Shown here piece by piece: positions 1 through 9,422 of a stretch of 64,000 nt of DNA. The DNA is from Dolichospermum sp. FACHB-1091. GTDB taxonomy: Bacteria; Cyanobacteriota; Cyanobacteriia; Cyanobacteriales; Nostocaceae. The notes beneath the pieces are model-generated. The model worked only from the letters and a program-made list of their open reading frames with translations, did not search any database and had not been told where the DNA came from. The position numbers and the translations under genes are program-made. The DNA lies in contig NZ_JACJSB010000011.1 in the NCBI RefSeq assembly GCF_014697585.1, positions 62,001 through 126,000 on the forward strand, written 5' to 3'. Numbering within the stretch: the first letter of the stretch is position 1; every line of letters starts with the position of its first letter.

Positions 1-1
1 A

Positions 2-202
2 TTTTTACAGCATAGACTAGGAAAACCTTGGACAGCAGCAGATGAACAATTAGCCGAAGAACAAAGATTACAAATAATTATCGCCGATTTACTAGCGCGT
101 GTGTCTGATAAACTATATTTGTGTCACAGTGATTTAGCTGTAAATGGACAGGAACAAATCGGACCTTTGTTACCTTTAGTTTATGCTAGTGAGGTGGTGT
201 AA
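2..202 (+). CDS. C-terminal fragment of an unidentified, possibly helicase-like protein
   Basis: An open frame enters from the left edge and ends at a TAA at 200-202, giving about 66 residues. The segment ARVSDKLYLCHSDL resembles the C-terminal 'RARDKLYL' stretch of UvrD/RecB-type helicases, but too little is visible to name the gene. It runs away from the window edge and converges on the DnaJ-type gene. Confidence 0.45.
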   Translation, partial: FLQHRLGKPWTAADEQLAEEQRLQIIIADLLARVSDKLYLCHSDLAVNGQEQIGPLLPLVYASEVV

Positions 203-205
203 ATA

Positions 206-303
206 GCGCTGGCTGAATAAAGCTAAAACCTTTTATTTTTTATTAATAAGGTTTTCAAGTATTTTTAGAACAAAAAAATGCAACTGTTTTGGCTTATACC
301 TTT
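206..303. repeat. Partial MITE-like repeat (AGGGCTNNNTGAATAA family)
   Basis: Starts with GCGCTGGCTGAATAAAGC, continues through an A/T-rich stretch and 'TTTTTAGAACAA', then loses similarity. It matches one half of the complete element at 5861-6074 (opposite orientation) and the degraded copy at 40731-40911. Only one terminus is recognisable, so it is a decayed copy. Confidence 0.5.
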
Positions 304-391
304 GCCAACACCCTGAAACCCTGTTGATAGGGTAAGGGTTTTATTGGGTTTGGGAATTATTTTTGGAAAATTGGCACAGGTATTGTCAACA

Positions 392-1375
392 TTACAATTT
401 GACTTGTGCCAAATGGCTGCGGGGGTTATAGGTACGGATAGCCCTGATTTTCTCATAGTATTCCCTTTCTTGGGGATTGAGGTCTTTTGGGGGAGCGATC
501 GCTACTTTTACCAATTGATCACCGCGTCCACCCTTAGTTAGCGGCCAACCTTTACCACGTAGGCGTAGAGATTGACCAGAACGGACTCCTGCTGGTAATT
601 TGACATTAACATGACCGTCGGGGGTGGGAACATCAATAGCTGCTCCTAATGTAGCTTCATCCGGGGTAATCAAGACTTCGCAGACCAGATGATCCCCTTC
701 CATTTGAAAAAAGGAATGGGGTTGTAATTCCACTTTCAAGTATAAATCTCCCCGTTGTTGGGTCTGATGGTTAATTTGGCCTTTTCCCTTAATCCGTAAG
801 CGAGTACCAGCTTTAGCACCAGCAGGTATACGCACATCAATAGTTTCGCTACCTAAACTAAATCGTTTTTCGACACCGGAAAATGCTTCACCTAAAGTTA
901 AAGTAATCACTGCTTCTGTGTCTTGTGTTCTAGCAGTGTCTTGAAAAGAAAAATCGTTAAAACCCCCATATCTACCACCTGTTCTCCCAGTGGAGGTAGA
1001 ATCTGTGGCGGTTTGTCGTCCACTGCGAGGACCAGCGCCACCAAATAATTCATTTAAGAAGTCATTAAAACTGCCGTATTGTCCGAAGTCAAAGCCGCCC
1101 ATATCAGCACCAGGACCACCGGAGGGGAAACCTTGACCGGCTTGTTTCCAATATTGACCAAATTGGTCGTATTTTTTGCGTTTATCTGGGTCTGATAAGA
1201 CTTCGTAGGCTTCATTTACTTCTTTAAATTTTGCTTCGGCCTGTTTGTTGTTGGGGTTAACATCAGGATGATATTTACGGGCTAGTTTGCGAAAAGCTTG
1301 TTTAATTTCTTCCGATGTGGCGGTTTTAGTAATTCCTAAAATTGCATAATAGTCTTTAAAGTCGGTTGCAGCCAT
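392..1375 (-). CDS. DnaJ-type J-domain co-chaperone (CbpA/type II DnaJ)
   Basis: Hsp40 co-chaperone expected to stimulate the ATPase of a cytoplasmic DnaK. The 327-residue protein has an N-terminal J domain with the HPD signature at residues 36-38, a G/F-rich linker (about 75-120) and two C-terminal substrate-binding beta domains (about 155-320). There is no CxxCxGxG zinc-finger repeat, so this is the type II/CbpA-like form and not canonical DnaJ. Cyanobacteria carry several such paralogues and I cannot assign dnaJ1/2/3. The start MAATDFKDYY fits the family. A MITE-like repeat lies directly upstream (1398-1519). Confidence 0.9.
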   Translation of the reverse strand: MAATDFKDYYAILGITKTATSEEIKQAFRKLARKYHPDVNPNNKQAEAKFKEVNEAYEVLSDPDKRKKYDQFGQYWKQAGQGFPSGGPGADMGGFDFGQYGSFNDFLNELFGGAGPRSGRQTATDSTSTGRTGGRYGGFNDFSFQDTARTQDTEAVITLTLGEAFSGVEKRFSLGSETIDVRIPAGAKAGTRLRIKGKGQINHQTQQRGDLYLKVELQPHSFFQMEGDHLVCEVLITPDEATLGAAIDVPTPDGHVNVKLPAGVRSGQSLRLRGKGWPLTKGGRGDQLVKVAIAPPKDLNPQEREYYEKIRAIRTYNPRSHLAQVKL

Positions 1376-1397
1376 TTACTAGCCTCCTGTGGAAATT

Positions 1398-1519
1398 TAA
1401 GTAGGTTGGCGTTAAAAATTGTCGTTATGACAAGGGAACAGGGAACAGGGAACAGGGAACAGGTTTTGGGCAACTTTACTTTTTGTTACTTATGTCGGTT
1501 TTTTCCGTTCACCTATTTA
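1398..1519. repeat. MITE-like element, TAAGTAGGT family, copy 1
   Basis: Bounded by TAAGTAGGT at the left and ACCTATTTA at the right, a 9-bp inverted repeat with one mismatch. The inside holds a GGGAACA tandem array and the conserved stretches TTGTCGTTATGACAAGG and TATGTCGGTTTTTTCCG. Copies 2 (10893-11022) and 3 (42887-43120) share both ends and the internal blocks but differ in array length. No coding capacity. Confidence 0.75.
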
Positions 1520-1611
1520 GGTTATGTTTTTTCTAAAATATGATATGTACTGTTTTCTTGGTCTAATGCCGAAAAGACTCTAAATATTAAATTAACAAAA
1601 AGTTCCCAAAG

Positions 1612-2121
1612 TTAAGTGTGGTTTTTGCCGAATGTACCGGGGCAATTCCCGTACTCTTGCCATTGTGAATGATAAATCAACTCATCTATTCCTTCTTCTA
1701 AGCTGGGGGGAGCATCCCGGATTTGGCGGTGCATTCGGAAAATGATGTCTTCGGGAACTTGACGAATTCGTCTTTGATTTCGGGCTAAACATAGCCAGAT
1801 TGGGGTTCTGAGCCAAATTCCGGTAATGTGAGTCAAGCCAAAATCACGGGCTAGGGTAATCACTTCTCGACGGTTTTTCCTTTGGGTGTTGGTAGCATCG
1901 AAAATCACTCCTTGATCTAAGTTTATCGCTTGTTGAAATTGTCGTTCTATTTCTTGCCAAATTAGCGGCCAAGCCCCTTGAATTGCTTCAGAACCAAAAA
2001 GCTGCCCCCGGATGGCATCTGTGGAAATTAGCTGCATCTGGGAGCATTCTGTTAATAGTTGTTTTGCTAAGGTTGATTTACCGCTACCAGGAAGACCAAT
2101 CAGTAAAATTAATTTAGTCAT
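1612..2121 (-). CDS. Small P-loop kinase (AAA_33/polynucleotide kinase-like)
   Basis: 169-residue ATP-binding protein with a Walker A motif GLPGSGKST at residues 9-17, followed by STDAIRGQLFG and VIFDATNT, a pattern typical of the polynucleotide/gluconate kinase-like P-loop family (AAA_33). The substrate cannot be told from sequence. It sits downstream of glgC on the same strand, separated by a short tandem-repeat tract at 2126-2192. Confidence 0.8.
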   Translation of the reverse strand: MTKLILLIGLPGSGKSTLAKQLLTECSQMQLISTDAIRGQLFGSEAIQGAWPLIWQEIERQFQQAINLDQGVIFDATNTQRKNRREVITLARDFGLTHITGIWLRTPIWLCLARNQRRIRQVPEDIIFRMHRQIRDAPPSLEEGIDELIYHSQWQEYGNCPGTFGKNHT

Positions 2122-2125
2122 TAGT

Positions 2126-2192
2126 CAGTGGTCAGTGGTCAGTGGTCAGTTGTCAGTTGTCAGTTGTCATTTGTCATTTGTCAGTTGTTAGT
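2126..2192. repeat. Short tandem repeat (GTCAGTG/GTCAGTT heptamers)
   Basis: Consecutive 7-bp units GTCAGTG, GTCAGTT and GTCATTT fill the gap between glgC and the small kinase. A shorter array of the same units occurs at about 17793-17822. Such short tandemly repeated repetitive (STRR) sequences are common in heterocystous cyanobacteria. The units have no spacers and so are not CRISPR. Confidence 0.8.
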
Positions 2193-2234
2193 GGTAAAAA
2201 AATAAGGAACAACCGACGACGAACAACTGACTAA

Positions 2235-3524
2235 CTAGATGATTGTTCCATGGGGAATGACAGCATTTTTGAGAACGACGACAATGCCACTACGAATGTA
2301 GAAGCCTTGTTTTTCCCGTTCTGCTTCTTGGATGTTGTCTTTGTTGATGATTTTCACATCGTGACCAATGCGGGCATTTTTATCAATGATGGCACGACGA
2401 ATAATGGTGTCTGTACCAATACCGACGGGAATATCATTTTCTTCTAGGCTGCATTGTCTCTCTACAAATGGCTGATAATAGTCAGCGCCCATAATCAGGG
2501 TTTCTTCAATTGTAGATCCTGATTCTATGCGCGATCGCACTCCTAAAACTGAATGTTGAATCCGGCAATCTTTCAAGATACAACCTTCACCAATCATAGA
2601 TTCTGTGATTTGGCAATTCAATAGTTTAGAGGGTGGTAGATAACGAGCGCGGGTATAAATTGGTGCTGCTTCATCGTAGAAGCTAAAGGGAGGGAGGGGT
2701 TGCTTGGTTAGGGCTAAATTGGCTTCATAAAAAGATTCAATTGTCCCAATATCTTCCCAATAGTCATCAAATAAGAAGGCTTGAACGTTATGATCTTTAG
2801 CTGCGTCTGGAATAATTTCCTTACCAAAATCAGTCCGTTCTAAAGATTCTTTTAGCAACTTAATCAAAACATCTTTTTTAAAGACATAAATCCCCATGGA
2901 GGCGATATATGGCTGTAATTGAGCTTGTTCTGGCGTTAATCCCAATATGGTAGTATCAACACGCATTTGCGCTAAGGCTTCCCCTTTAGGTTTTTCGCTA
3001 AAGTCAATTACTCTTCCGGCTTGATTAATTTTCATTAAGCCAAAATCCGAAGCCCGACGATCATCCATGGGAATTACGGAAAGTGTAATATCCGCATTTG
3101 TATCTCTATGACGCTTGATAAATTGACGGTAATCCATACGGTAGAGATGATCACCAGAAAGAATCAGAAATTCCTCTACATCCCAATCCTGTAACATCCA
3201 GATATACTGACGCACAGCATCAGCCGTACCTTGAAACCAGTTCGGGTTTTCTGGGGTTTGTTGTGCTGCTAACACTTCTACAAATCCATCGCTAAACCCA
3301 CTAAAGTTGTAAGCACGGGCGATGTGACGATTCAGGGAGGCTGAGTTAAATTGAGTGAGGACATAGATTTTGAAAATTTCCGAATTGATGCAGTTGCTAA
3401 CGGGAATATCTATTAAGCGATACTTCCCTGCTACTGGTACTGCTGGTTTGGCGCGAAGCTTGGTTAACGGATAAAGCCGAGTACCCGCACCCCCACCAAG
3501 AATGATTGCTAAAACTTTTTTCAC
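2235..3524 (-). CDS. glgC: Glucose-1-phosphate adenylyltransferase
   Basis: Makes ADP-glucose from ATP and glucose-1-phosphate, the committed step of glycogen synthesis. The 429-residue protein has the nucleotidyltransferase signature [11 protein letters not shown] at residues 10-20, the substrate segment with [10 protein letters not shown], and a C-terminal left-handed beta-helix with the regulatory tail (IIDKNARIG...). Length and ends match cyanobacterial GlgC, which is allosterically activated by 3-phosphoglycerate. The start [10 protein letters not shown] is standard. Confidence 0.97.
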   Translation of the reverse strand: MKKVLAIILGGGAGTRLYPLTKLRAKPAVPVAGKYRLIDIPVSNCINSEIFKIYVLTQFNSASLNRHIARAYNFSGFSDGFVEVLAAQQTPENPNWFQGTADAVRQYIWMLQDWDVEEFLILSGDHLYRMDYRQFIKRHRDTNADITLSVIPMDDRRASDFGLMKINQAGRVIDFSEKPKGEALAQMRVDTTILGLTPEQAQLQPYIASMGIYVFKKDVLIKLLKESLERTDFGKEIIPDAAKDHNVQAFLFDDYWEDIGTIESFYEANLALTKQPLPPFSFYDEAAPIYTRARYLPPSKLLNCQITESMIGEGCILKDCRIQHSVLGVRSRIESGSTIEETLIMGADYYQPFVERQCSLEENDIPVGIGTDTIIRRAIIDKNARIGHDVKIINKDNIQEAEREKQGFYIRSGIVVVLKNAVIPHGTII

Positions 3525-3664
3525 AAAATTTCTCCCGACTGCCTTTCAACTCTCATCTACAGTTTAGGACTCTATGTAGCAACTGATAAAGACAAGAGCA
3601 AAGAATCTTAGGGATGAATTTTTAGAATGGGCGTTAATTGGAGAAAATAGAACTGATGTACTAT

Positions 3665-4165
3665 TTATTCATGCTCACACCAATCTCCAGATTTTCCTCC
3701 TGTTTTACTAACCAAATGAATCGCCTCAATCTGAATCGTTTTTTCTAACGCTTTAGCCATATCGTACAAAGTTAAAGCAGCAATAGACACCGCTGTTAAA
3801 GCCTCCATTTCCACACCAGTTTCCGCCTTAGTTTTCACAGTAGCATCAATTTGATAACCAGGTAGTTGGGCATCGGGGATAATCTCAAGGGTAATTTTCT
3901 GTAAAGGTAAGGGGTGACAGAGAGGAATTAAATTAGCTGTTTGTTTAGCGGCCATAATACCCGCCAACCTAGCCGTTGCTAAAACATCACTTTTGGGGGT
4001 GTTTCCGGCTTGAATAGCAGCGAAAGTTTCAGGTAGCATCCGCACCTTACCAGTGGCCACCGCTTGACGAATAGTGGCTATTTTACCTGATATATCAACC
4101 ATTTGAGCCTCTCCTTGAGCATCCAAATGGGTTAACGAAAAAGAATTTGAAAAATGATCTTGCAT
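3665..4165 (-). CDS. moaC: Cyclic pyranopterin monophosphate synthase
   Basis: Molybdenum-cofactor biosynthesis: converts 3',8-cyclo-7,8-dihydro-GTP into cyclic pyranopterin monophosphate after MoaA. The 166-residue length matches the family. Conserved stretches include [15 protein letters not shown] at the N-terminus, [27 protein letters not shown] and the closing KTGGKSGDW. No other moa gene is adjacent, so it appears as a single gene. Mo cofactor would serve nitrate reductase. Confidence 0.96.
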   Translation of the reverse strand: MQDHFSNSFSLTHLDAQGEAQMVDISGKIATIRQAVATGKVRMLPETFAAIQAGNTPKSDVLATARLAGIMAAKQTANLIPLCHPLPLQKITLEIIPDAQLPGYQIDATVKTKAETGVEMEALTAVSIAALTLYDMAKALEKTIQIEAIHLVSKTGGKSGDWCEHE

Positions 4166-4218
4166 AATTGGGAAACTGTGTGTTATTATAAATCTTGTAA
4201 GTCAAGGTTGTAAGTCAA

Positions 4219-4292
4219 GGGTGTGTAGCTCAGTGGACTAGAGCACGTGGCTACGGACCACGGTGTCGGGGGTTCGAATCCCTCCTCGCCCG
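4219..4292 (+). tRNA. tRNA-Arg (anticodon ACG)
   Basis: A 74-nt cloverleaf can be drawn: acceptor GGGTGTG pairing with CTCGCCC, D-arm GCTC...GAGC, anticodon stem CGTGG/CCACG around the loop CTACGGA (anticodon ACG, read as ICG after deamination) and T-arm GGGGGTTCGAATCCCTC. No CCA is encoded. A terminator-like hairpin follows. Confidence 0.93.
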
Positions 4293-4304
4293 TTTTATAA
4301 TTTT

Positions 4305-4343
4305 AAATGCACAAGCCCCATTTTTGGAGTTTGTGCATTTTTA
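4305..4343 (+). terminator. Rho-independent terminator after tRNA-Arg
   Basis: Hairpin with arms AATGCACAA and TTTGTGCATT around a GCCCC...GGAG inner stem, ending in a short T run, just 12 bases after the tRNA. Confidence 0.75.
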
Positions 4344-4464
4344 ATGGTCTTGCCTCATAACTAGCAACTTGAGTTATTAGGAGATGTCTAATGATTAGCC
4401 GCAGATAAACGCGGATAACCGCGGATAAGTTGAGGATTTTAAAACCAGACGCGATTTATCCAGA

Positions 4465-4671
4465 TTAATCAAGTTTTAAGGCATTAACTGGTACATCGTC
4501 CCAAGATTTGACTGTCCGTAATTTTGCAATCCAACCTGCTGCTGTTTGTACTGCGGTTAAATTATTCTTGAATGACTGATGACAATCAAGTGCCTGAGAC
4601 TCGTTACAACAGGCAATACAGGCATGAATCATCCCGGAAGGATCAATTTGCTCATTTACCCAAATAGTCAT
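4465..4671 (-). CDS. Conserved-looking 68-residue protein of unknown function
   Basis: Small soluble protein, rich in cysteine and histidine in its first half (HACIACCNESQALDCH at residues 17-32), which could bind a metal but matches no family I can name. It lies downstream of exbB-exbD on the same strand, about 110 bases away, so a shared transcript is possible. Start MTIWVNEQ is preceded by an AAGGGGG-type ribosome binding site. Confidence 0.65.
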   Translation of the reverse strand: MTIWVNEQIDPSGMIHACIACCNESQALDCHQSFKNNLTAVQTAAGWIAKLRTVKSWDDVPVNALKLD

Positions 4672-4779
4672 GTTTTATCCCCCTTAAAATAAAAGCGGCG
4701 GTTATTTTTTAGATCTCACAAATCAAAAGCAAAAATCAAAGGTAAGGCAAAATACCGCTAGTAACTAAGAACTCAATGT

Positions 4780-5184
4780 TTAGGGTTTTTGAGTAGCGAT
4801 CGCTAATTTTGCCCCTTGTACCTGACGCACTTTATCCATAACTAGCACAACTTGACCATGGGTGGCACTTTGATCAGCGTTAATAATTACAACTACTTCT
4901 GTATTTTTTCCCTTTAATTGTTGTACCCTAGTTGGTAAAGTATCCAGGGTGACAGGCTGGCGGTTTAAACTTACATCCCCTGCTGAGTCTATTGTGACAG
5001 TAATTGGTGTGGCTGATGATTGGGTTTTGGCGGTGCCAGCTTTGGGTAAATTAACTGGTAATCCTTCGGAACGATTTAGAAATAAAGTTGACATGATAAA
5101 AAATGTCAAAATCGCAAAAATGACATCAATCATCGGGACAATATTAATCTGGGCTGGTAAATCAGGTTCATCAGGTAGACGCAT
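4780..5184 (-). CDS. exbD: ExbD/TolR-type biopolymer transport protein
   Basis: 134-residue inner-membrane protein: short cytoplasmic tail, one membrane segment at about residues 15-36 (INIVPMIDVIFAILTFFIM, with the conserved aspartate of the proton path), then a periplasmic domain. It works with ExbB as a proton-driven motor, usually for TonB-dependent uptake. The stop codon of exbB and the start of this gene share one base. No tonB or receptor gene is nearby, so the partner is unknown. Confidence 0.9.
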   Translation of the reverse strand: MRLPDEPDLPAQINIVPMIDVIFAILTFFIMSTLFLNRSEGLPVNLPKAGTAKTQSSATPITVTIDSAGDVSLNRQPVTLDTLPTRVQQLKGKNTEVVVIINADQSATHGQVVLVMDKVRQVQGAKLAIATQKP

Positions 5185-5822
5185 TATGATTTATGTCCTC
5201 TTTCATAGTAACGACGATAAAGTAATTCTAACTGACCACCATACTCTTGAATCCAAGCAATTTGGCGTAAATACATTCCGCGAAAGGTGTTAGCAAAAAA
5301 CAGAGTAATAATAGCTACCACTAATCCTGAAGCGGTGGATACTAAAGCTTCACTAATCCCAGAGGTGACACCAGCGGTTTTTGTCCCCCCAACATCGCCA
5401 ATATTTAATGATGCAAAGGAGGTAATTAAGCCTAATACTGTACCTAGTAGCCCTAACAAGGGGGCTAAACCAATAATGGTATCAAAAATGTTCTGAAACC
5501 GTTTTAACAAGGGAATTTCTGCCTGTGCTTCACTTTCTAAAGCCAAACGAAATTCTTCGGGGTTGGGTTCTTCTAATACTAAGGCTGCTAAAAAAATCCG
5601 GGCTATAGGTAAATCAGCATTTCTATGTAGTATGTCTAAAGCAGCAACTACATTACCCTGACGATAAGCTTTGAGAACATTTTGGACAATGCGGTTTTGA
5701 CGATTACTGATTTTTATCCAGAAGATAATGCGTTCGATAATTAGCGCCACTCCTAACACCGAAAAAAACAGTAGTGGCCACATGACTACACCACCGGATT
5801 TGAATAAATTACTAATTTCCAT
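5184..5822 (-). CDS. exbB: ExbB/TolQ/MotA-type proton channel protein
   Basis: 212-residue membrane protein with three predicted hydrophobic segments (about 13-32, 117-140, 158-178). The second and third contain the MotA/TolQ signature (APLLGLLGTVLGLI and LVSTASGLVVAIITLFFAN). It forms the channel of the ExbB-ExbD motor and is directly followed by exbD with a one-base overlap, so the two are translationally coupled. Confidence 0.92.
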   Translation of the reverse strand: MEISNLFKSGGVVMWPLLFFSVLGVALIIERIIFWIKISNRQNRIVQNVLKAYRQGNVVAALDILHRNADLPIARIFLAALVLEEPNPEEFRLALESEAQAEIPLLKRFQNIFDTIIGLAPLLGLLGTVLGLITSFASLNIGDVGGTKTAGVTSGISEALVSTASGLVVAIITLFFANTFRGMYLRQIAWIQEYGGQLELLYRRYYERGHKS

Positions 5823-5860
5823 TGACTATTTTGCTTATCCTTGTGGAAGATTTTATATTT

Positions 5861-6074
5861 AGGGCTTGCTGAATAAGTTGTCTGTGAGGGTAGGGAACAA
5901 GGAACTCTTAACAGTGAACAGTTTCGGCTATCTGGATATCCTCAGTTTCCCAGATCCGACAAGGAAAAATACAACTGTTTTGAGAGACCATAAGTCAAAA
6001 CCTTGTAGTTTCTTGTTCTAAAAATCCACAAAACCCTTATTGATAAACGTTTATAGCTTTATTCATCCAGCCCT
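5861..6074. repeat. MITE-like element, AGGGCTTGCTGAATAA family, complete copy
   Basis: Terminal inverted repeats AGGGCTTGCTGAATAA and TTATTCATCCAGCCCT (13 of 16 match) enclose 214 bp with no open frame. Related copies are at 206-303 (partial) and 40731-40911 (degraded). The inside has AGGGAACAAGGAACTCTTAAC, the same short units as the TAAGTAGGT family. It ends three bases before the purN stop codon. Confidence 0.75.
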
Positions 6075-6076
6075 AG

Positions 6077-6739
6077 TTACGACTGAGTGGGGAATGTCGA
6101 ATTTAAGAGAGCGATCGCCATTGGTAAAATCCGATGCTCTTGCGCTTGAATTCTAGCGTGGAGTGTTTCTGGTGTATCCTCTTGGAGGACGGGAACAGCC
6201 GCTTGCATTAAGATATTACCGCTGTCAACTTCTAAAGAAACCAGATGCACAGTACATCCAGTGATTTTGACTCCAGCCGCTAAAGCCTGTTCTACGGCTC
6301 GTACTCCCTTAAAACTCGGTAATAAACTGGGATGAATATTAATCATCCGCTGGGGAAAAGCGTCAATTAAGACTTGTGTAACTAACCGCATCCATCCTGC
6401 CATAATCACAAATTCCACATCATACCGCTGCAATATTTGGACAACTTTACTATCAAACTTTTGCCGACTTTTATAATCACGATGATTTAATAGTATAGCA
6501 TCTACACCCCATTTTTCAGCCCTAATTGCCGCCTTAGCATCAGGATTATTGTAAATTAAAACTTGAATTTTGGCGTTAATTTTACCATCAGCAACAGCTT
6601 GAGAAATTACTTCAAAGTTAGTTCCATTTCCAGAGGCCATAATTCCTAGTTTTAAAGGTTGATTAAATGAACCTTGGTAATTATAAATATCAGGAGAAAT
6701 CAGACTAGAACAATTATTTATTATGGAATCATTAATCAT
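6077..6739 (-). CDS. purN: Phosphoribosylglycinamide formyltransferase
   Basis: Purine biosynthesis: transfers a formyl group from 10-formyl-THF to GAR. In the 220-residue protein the core begins at about residue 29 with LKLGIMASGNGTNFE. The catalytic region has NIHPSLLPSFKG (Asn-His pair) and LVSLEVDSGNI with the conserved Asp. The N-terminus is about 28 residues longer than E. coli PurN. No better internal ATG is available, because the next methionine lies within the nucleotide-binding loop. A MITE-like element abuts the 3' end. Confidence 0.94.
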   Translation of the reverse strand: MINDSIINNCSSLISPDIYNYQGSFNQPLKLGIMASGNGTNFEVISQAVADGKINAKIQVLIYNNPDAKAAIRAEKWGVDAILLNHRDYKSRQKFDSKVVQILQRYDVEFVIMAGWMRLVTQVLIDAFPQRMINIHPSLLPSFKGVRAVEQALAAGVKITGCTVHLVSLEVDSGNILMQAAVPVLQEDTPETLHARIQAQEHRILPMAIALLNSTFPTQS

Positions 6740-6964
6740 ATATGGGAATCCTCAATGGTATGTAAGAAAATATTTTGGTTCTTGCGTACTTACTATGCTA
6801 AATTAGTTGTTAAAACTGCAAAACCCTTACTATACAAGGATTTTCACTTAATTCATCGGTCAATTTGAGATGAATTTGGCATCAAAAACCATGAAACCTT
6901 TTATTTATATGGGTTATTTGGCATAACAGGTACGGAAGAGCCAATATTTTTGCTAGTCAATTAC

Positions 6965-7744
6965 TTAAAACTCTCGTCGTAAGAAGATAAGAATAGCAAA
7001 TGTTAAAAACATAAAGCTGTAAAGCAAGCCATAACCAGTATTGGTGATTAATGTTATCGTGTTGGGTAGTGCTTCTAAACCGTAAACCGCATCATTTTTT
7101 AGATCTAATCTGGATAAATCTGGTAATATCAGGTATAAAGCTTGGGTAATGCGTTCTATACCAGGGTTATTACTCAATTTACCTAATGCAACTAAATCTT
7201 GAGTAATATTTCCCATTAAATATACTGCATAAGTTAGGGCAGTGGCAATTAGGGAACTAGTAAAAACTCCTAGAGTAATAGCTACGGCAGTAATTAAACA
7301 TAATTGGAAAAATATAAACAACGTAGCCAGAAAAATGCTGCTAATTGAATAGGATATTTTGCCAATTTGCAAAAATCCTAAATAAATCATTGTCATTATG
7401 ACAACTAAAACAGCTATAATCGCTGATAGCCCTAAATATTTACTGGCAATAAATTCACTACGGCTGATGGGTTTGGCAATCAATACTAGGATAGTACGTT
7501 TTTCGATTTCTTTGTTAACTAATCCCGTACCGATAAATATAGCCACAATTAAACCAATGATATTCATGGTTGCCAAACCAAAATCTAGAAAGATTTTATC
7601 AGAAGTGGTGGCTGTAAATTCAGGAATCGCCCGGAAGGCCAGAGTGAGTATGAGTGCATAAAAACCAATTATGTACAGGATGCGATCGCGTATCACCTCC
7701 TGAAATACATTCTTGGCCATGACAACAGTTCTAATTACATTCAT
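6965..7744 (-). CDS. fraE: Filament integrity protein FraE, ABC-2 type permease
   Basis: 259-residue membrane protein with about six hydrophobic segments and the ABC-2 permease pattern (LVNKEIEKRTILVLIAKPISRSEFIASKYLG at about residues 75-105 is typical of the first cytoplasmic loop). By itself it is an ABC-2 permease. Its position as third gene after FraC- and FraD-like genes matches the fraC-fraD-fraE operon of Anabaena, needed for filament integrity and intercellular exchange through septal junctions. The ATPase partner is not encoded here. Confidence 0.85.
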   Translation of the reverse strand: MNVIRTVVMAKNVFQEVIRDRILYIIGFYALILTLAFRAIPEFTATTSDKIFLDFGLATMNIIGLIVAIFIGTGLVNKEIEKRTILVLIAKPISRSEFIASKYLGLSAIIAVLVVIMTMIYLGFLQIGKISYSISSIFLATLFIFFQLCLITAVAITLGVFTSSLIATALTYAVYLMGNITQDLVALGKLSNNPGIERITQALYLILPDLSRLDLKNDAVYGLEALPNTITLITNTGYGLLYSFMFLTFAILIFLRREF

Positions 7745-7826
7745 ATTTGTTAGTCATTAATTATTAGTCATTAGTTCTTAGTTGTTGGTTATTGATTTGC
7801 TTTCGTTCTATTTTACCTTAGTTTTG

Positions 7827-8837
7827 TTACTTTTTGGGTGGGGGAGAACCATTGAAAAATTTACTTGTGCGATCGCAAGAAATCTTGGCAACTGTATTCT
7901 TATTATCTGTCTGTTGTCCCGATTGAGACGGTTGAATAAAACAAGATTTTTTCCAGTAAAATCCTTTGGAATTGGCACTCGGTCCATTCCAAATAGTCAA
8001 AATATCTAGCTGATATCCAGATTTCATATTAACTAGACGAGGTTCAACACTCCAGAGTTGTTTTTCTTGGGATCTACTGAGGTGATTATTAATTGTTCTC
8101 TTCCCCAAGTTCCCTAGCTGCTGATCAGCTTCTAGTAACCATTTTTCTACTTCTGACCAAGGTTTATTGGCAATTTGTTGCTTAACTAAAGGTTGCAGTT
8201 TATTTAAAATCAAATCACCATTTTTGGGTTTTTTTGCAGGTGGTTCTAGTCTAATTACAAAGGCGCTTTTCTGAAAGTTGTCTGCACGTAAACTAGGATA
8301 GTCTTTTAACCACTTATCTATAACGAAGTAAAACTGCAACCAACAACTAATTAGCATACACCAAGATAACAAAATTATTATTTTTTGCCTATCTTGTAAT
8401 TTGGGCAGTTTTGCTTTTGCGGATCTTCCTCCCGTACCTTCAAAGAAGTTAGGTATGGCCGTAACAATTGCAGATATTGTTGGCCAAATAACTATAGTTT
8501 TAGCTGTTAATATATTCTCCTGATGTCCAAAGGCAAAGACGCTAACTAAGAACCCTGTGATTATTGCCCCGACTGGCATAAAAGTTCCGGGAAATCTTAA
8601 AGGATCATCGGTGGTATACCAAGCTGTTCCTGCTAACAAAAATAGCCAACCACAAAAGGCAATAATATCTTTGACAGATCCTACCGCAAAATATGATATT
8701 CCCCAAGAAAAAACACTCAAATAAATAAATGTCTGCCACGAGTATGCTTTTGCTGGTGTCAGAAATGTTTGCAACCCGGCGAATAAACCTTTAATAAATT
8801 GAAATATGCCCAGTATTTCCTTAAATAATGAGTCCAT
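7827..8837 (-). CDS. fraD: Filament integrity / septal junction protein FraD
   Basis: 336-residue membrane protein: five hydrophobic segments within about residues 30-185, then a soluble C-terminal domain of about 145 residues presumed periplasmic. Length, topology and position between FraC and FraE match Anabaena FraD, a plug-associated component of septal junctions that allow molecular exchange between vegetative cells and heterocysts. Charged residues (KLPKLQDRQK) precede the last membrane segment. Spacing to fraE is 82 bases, so the three genes can be one transcript. Confidence 0.85.
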   Translation of the reverse strand: MDSLFKEILGIFQFIKGLFAGLQTFLTPAKAYSWQTFIYLSVFSWGISYFAVGSVKDIIAFCGWLFLLAGTAWYTTDDPLRFPGTFMPVGAIITGFLVSVFAFGHQENILTAKTIVIWPTISAIVTAIPNFFEGTGGRSAKAKLPKLQDRQKIIILLSWCMLISCWLQFYFVIDKWLKDYPSLRADNFQKSAFVIRLEPPAKKPKNGDLILNKLQPLVKQQIANKPWSEVEKWLLEADQQLGNLGKRTINNHLSRSQEKQLWSVEPRLVNMKSGYQLDILTIWNGPSANSKGFYWKKSCFIQPSQSGQQTDNKNTVAKISCDRTSKFFNGSPPPKK

Positions 8838-8873
8838 GGGATTACCTCTAACTAATAAAGTGATTAATATTGA

Positions 8874-9422
8874 TCATCTTACAGAATACAGAGAACGAAT
8901 TAATAAGATGATGGTTATGGCAGTGTAACTCAGTGAATTTGCTATTAAGATTGCAATTACTAAATTAGTATTTTGCAACTTAGCTATATTCATATAAATT
9001 GCTCTTTGTTGTGAAGAAATAATGTCTGTTTCTGTTTTTTTTCCACCTTCATCCATAACAATGATCAGCATTTTCATAATTAAGAACTTAATTATAAAAG
9101 TCGCTAAAAAAATAGTAAATGATAACAAAATTATCAGGGAACTGATACTAGTGTCTTTTAGCTTATTAAAAAATACATAATTAATCAGTTCTGATTTGAT
9201 ATTAGTAGGTAATATGGGTTCGATCACAAAAAAGATAATCCAGCCAATTACACTAGAAAAAACATTAATGGTAATGGCATAAAAAATGCTGGTCTTCTTA
9301 TCAAACTTTAGCCATTTATTAAGAACGGAAGCTTCTATGGGAATGGCTGCTAGTAAGAATAATATTTCAAAAAATATTGCCCCAATTGGCAAAATTATGG
9401 GTAGTGATAATTCTTCAGACAT
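8874..9422 (-). CDS. fraC: Filament integrity protein FraC
   Basis: 182-residue integral membrane protein with four hydrophobic segments (about 10-30, 45-68, 95-120, 155-178) and few charged loops. It matches Anabaena FraC in size, topology and as first gene of the fraC-fraD-fraE set. FraC is required for long filaments and for heterocyst-vegetative cell communication. The start MSEELSLPIILPIG is followed by fraD after 36 bases. Confidence 0.83.
   Translation of the reverse strand: MSEELSLPIILPIGAIFFEILFLLAAIPIEASVLNKWLKFDKKTSIFYAITINVFSSVIGWIIFFVIEPILPTNIKSELINYVFFNKLKDTSISSLIILLSFTIFLATFIIKFLIMKMLIIVMDEGGKKTETDIISSQQRAIYMNIAKLQNTNLVIAILIANSLSYTAITIILLIRSLYSVR

Noticed and set aside
344-541. 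65-residue plus-strand frame
   Set aside because: Overlaps the antisense of the DnaJ-type gene end and a decayed repeat; no ribosome site or family features.
2126-2192. Possible CRISPR-like array
   Set aside because: Units are 7 bases long and contiguous without spacers; this is a short tandem repeat.
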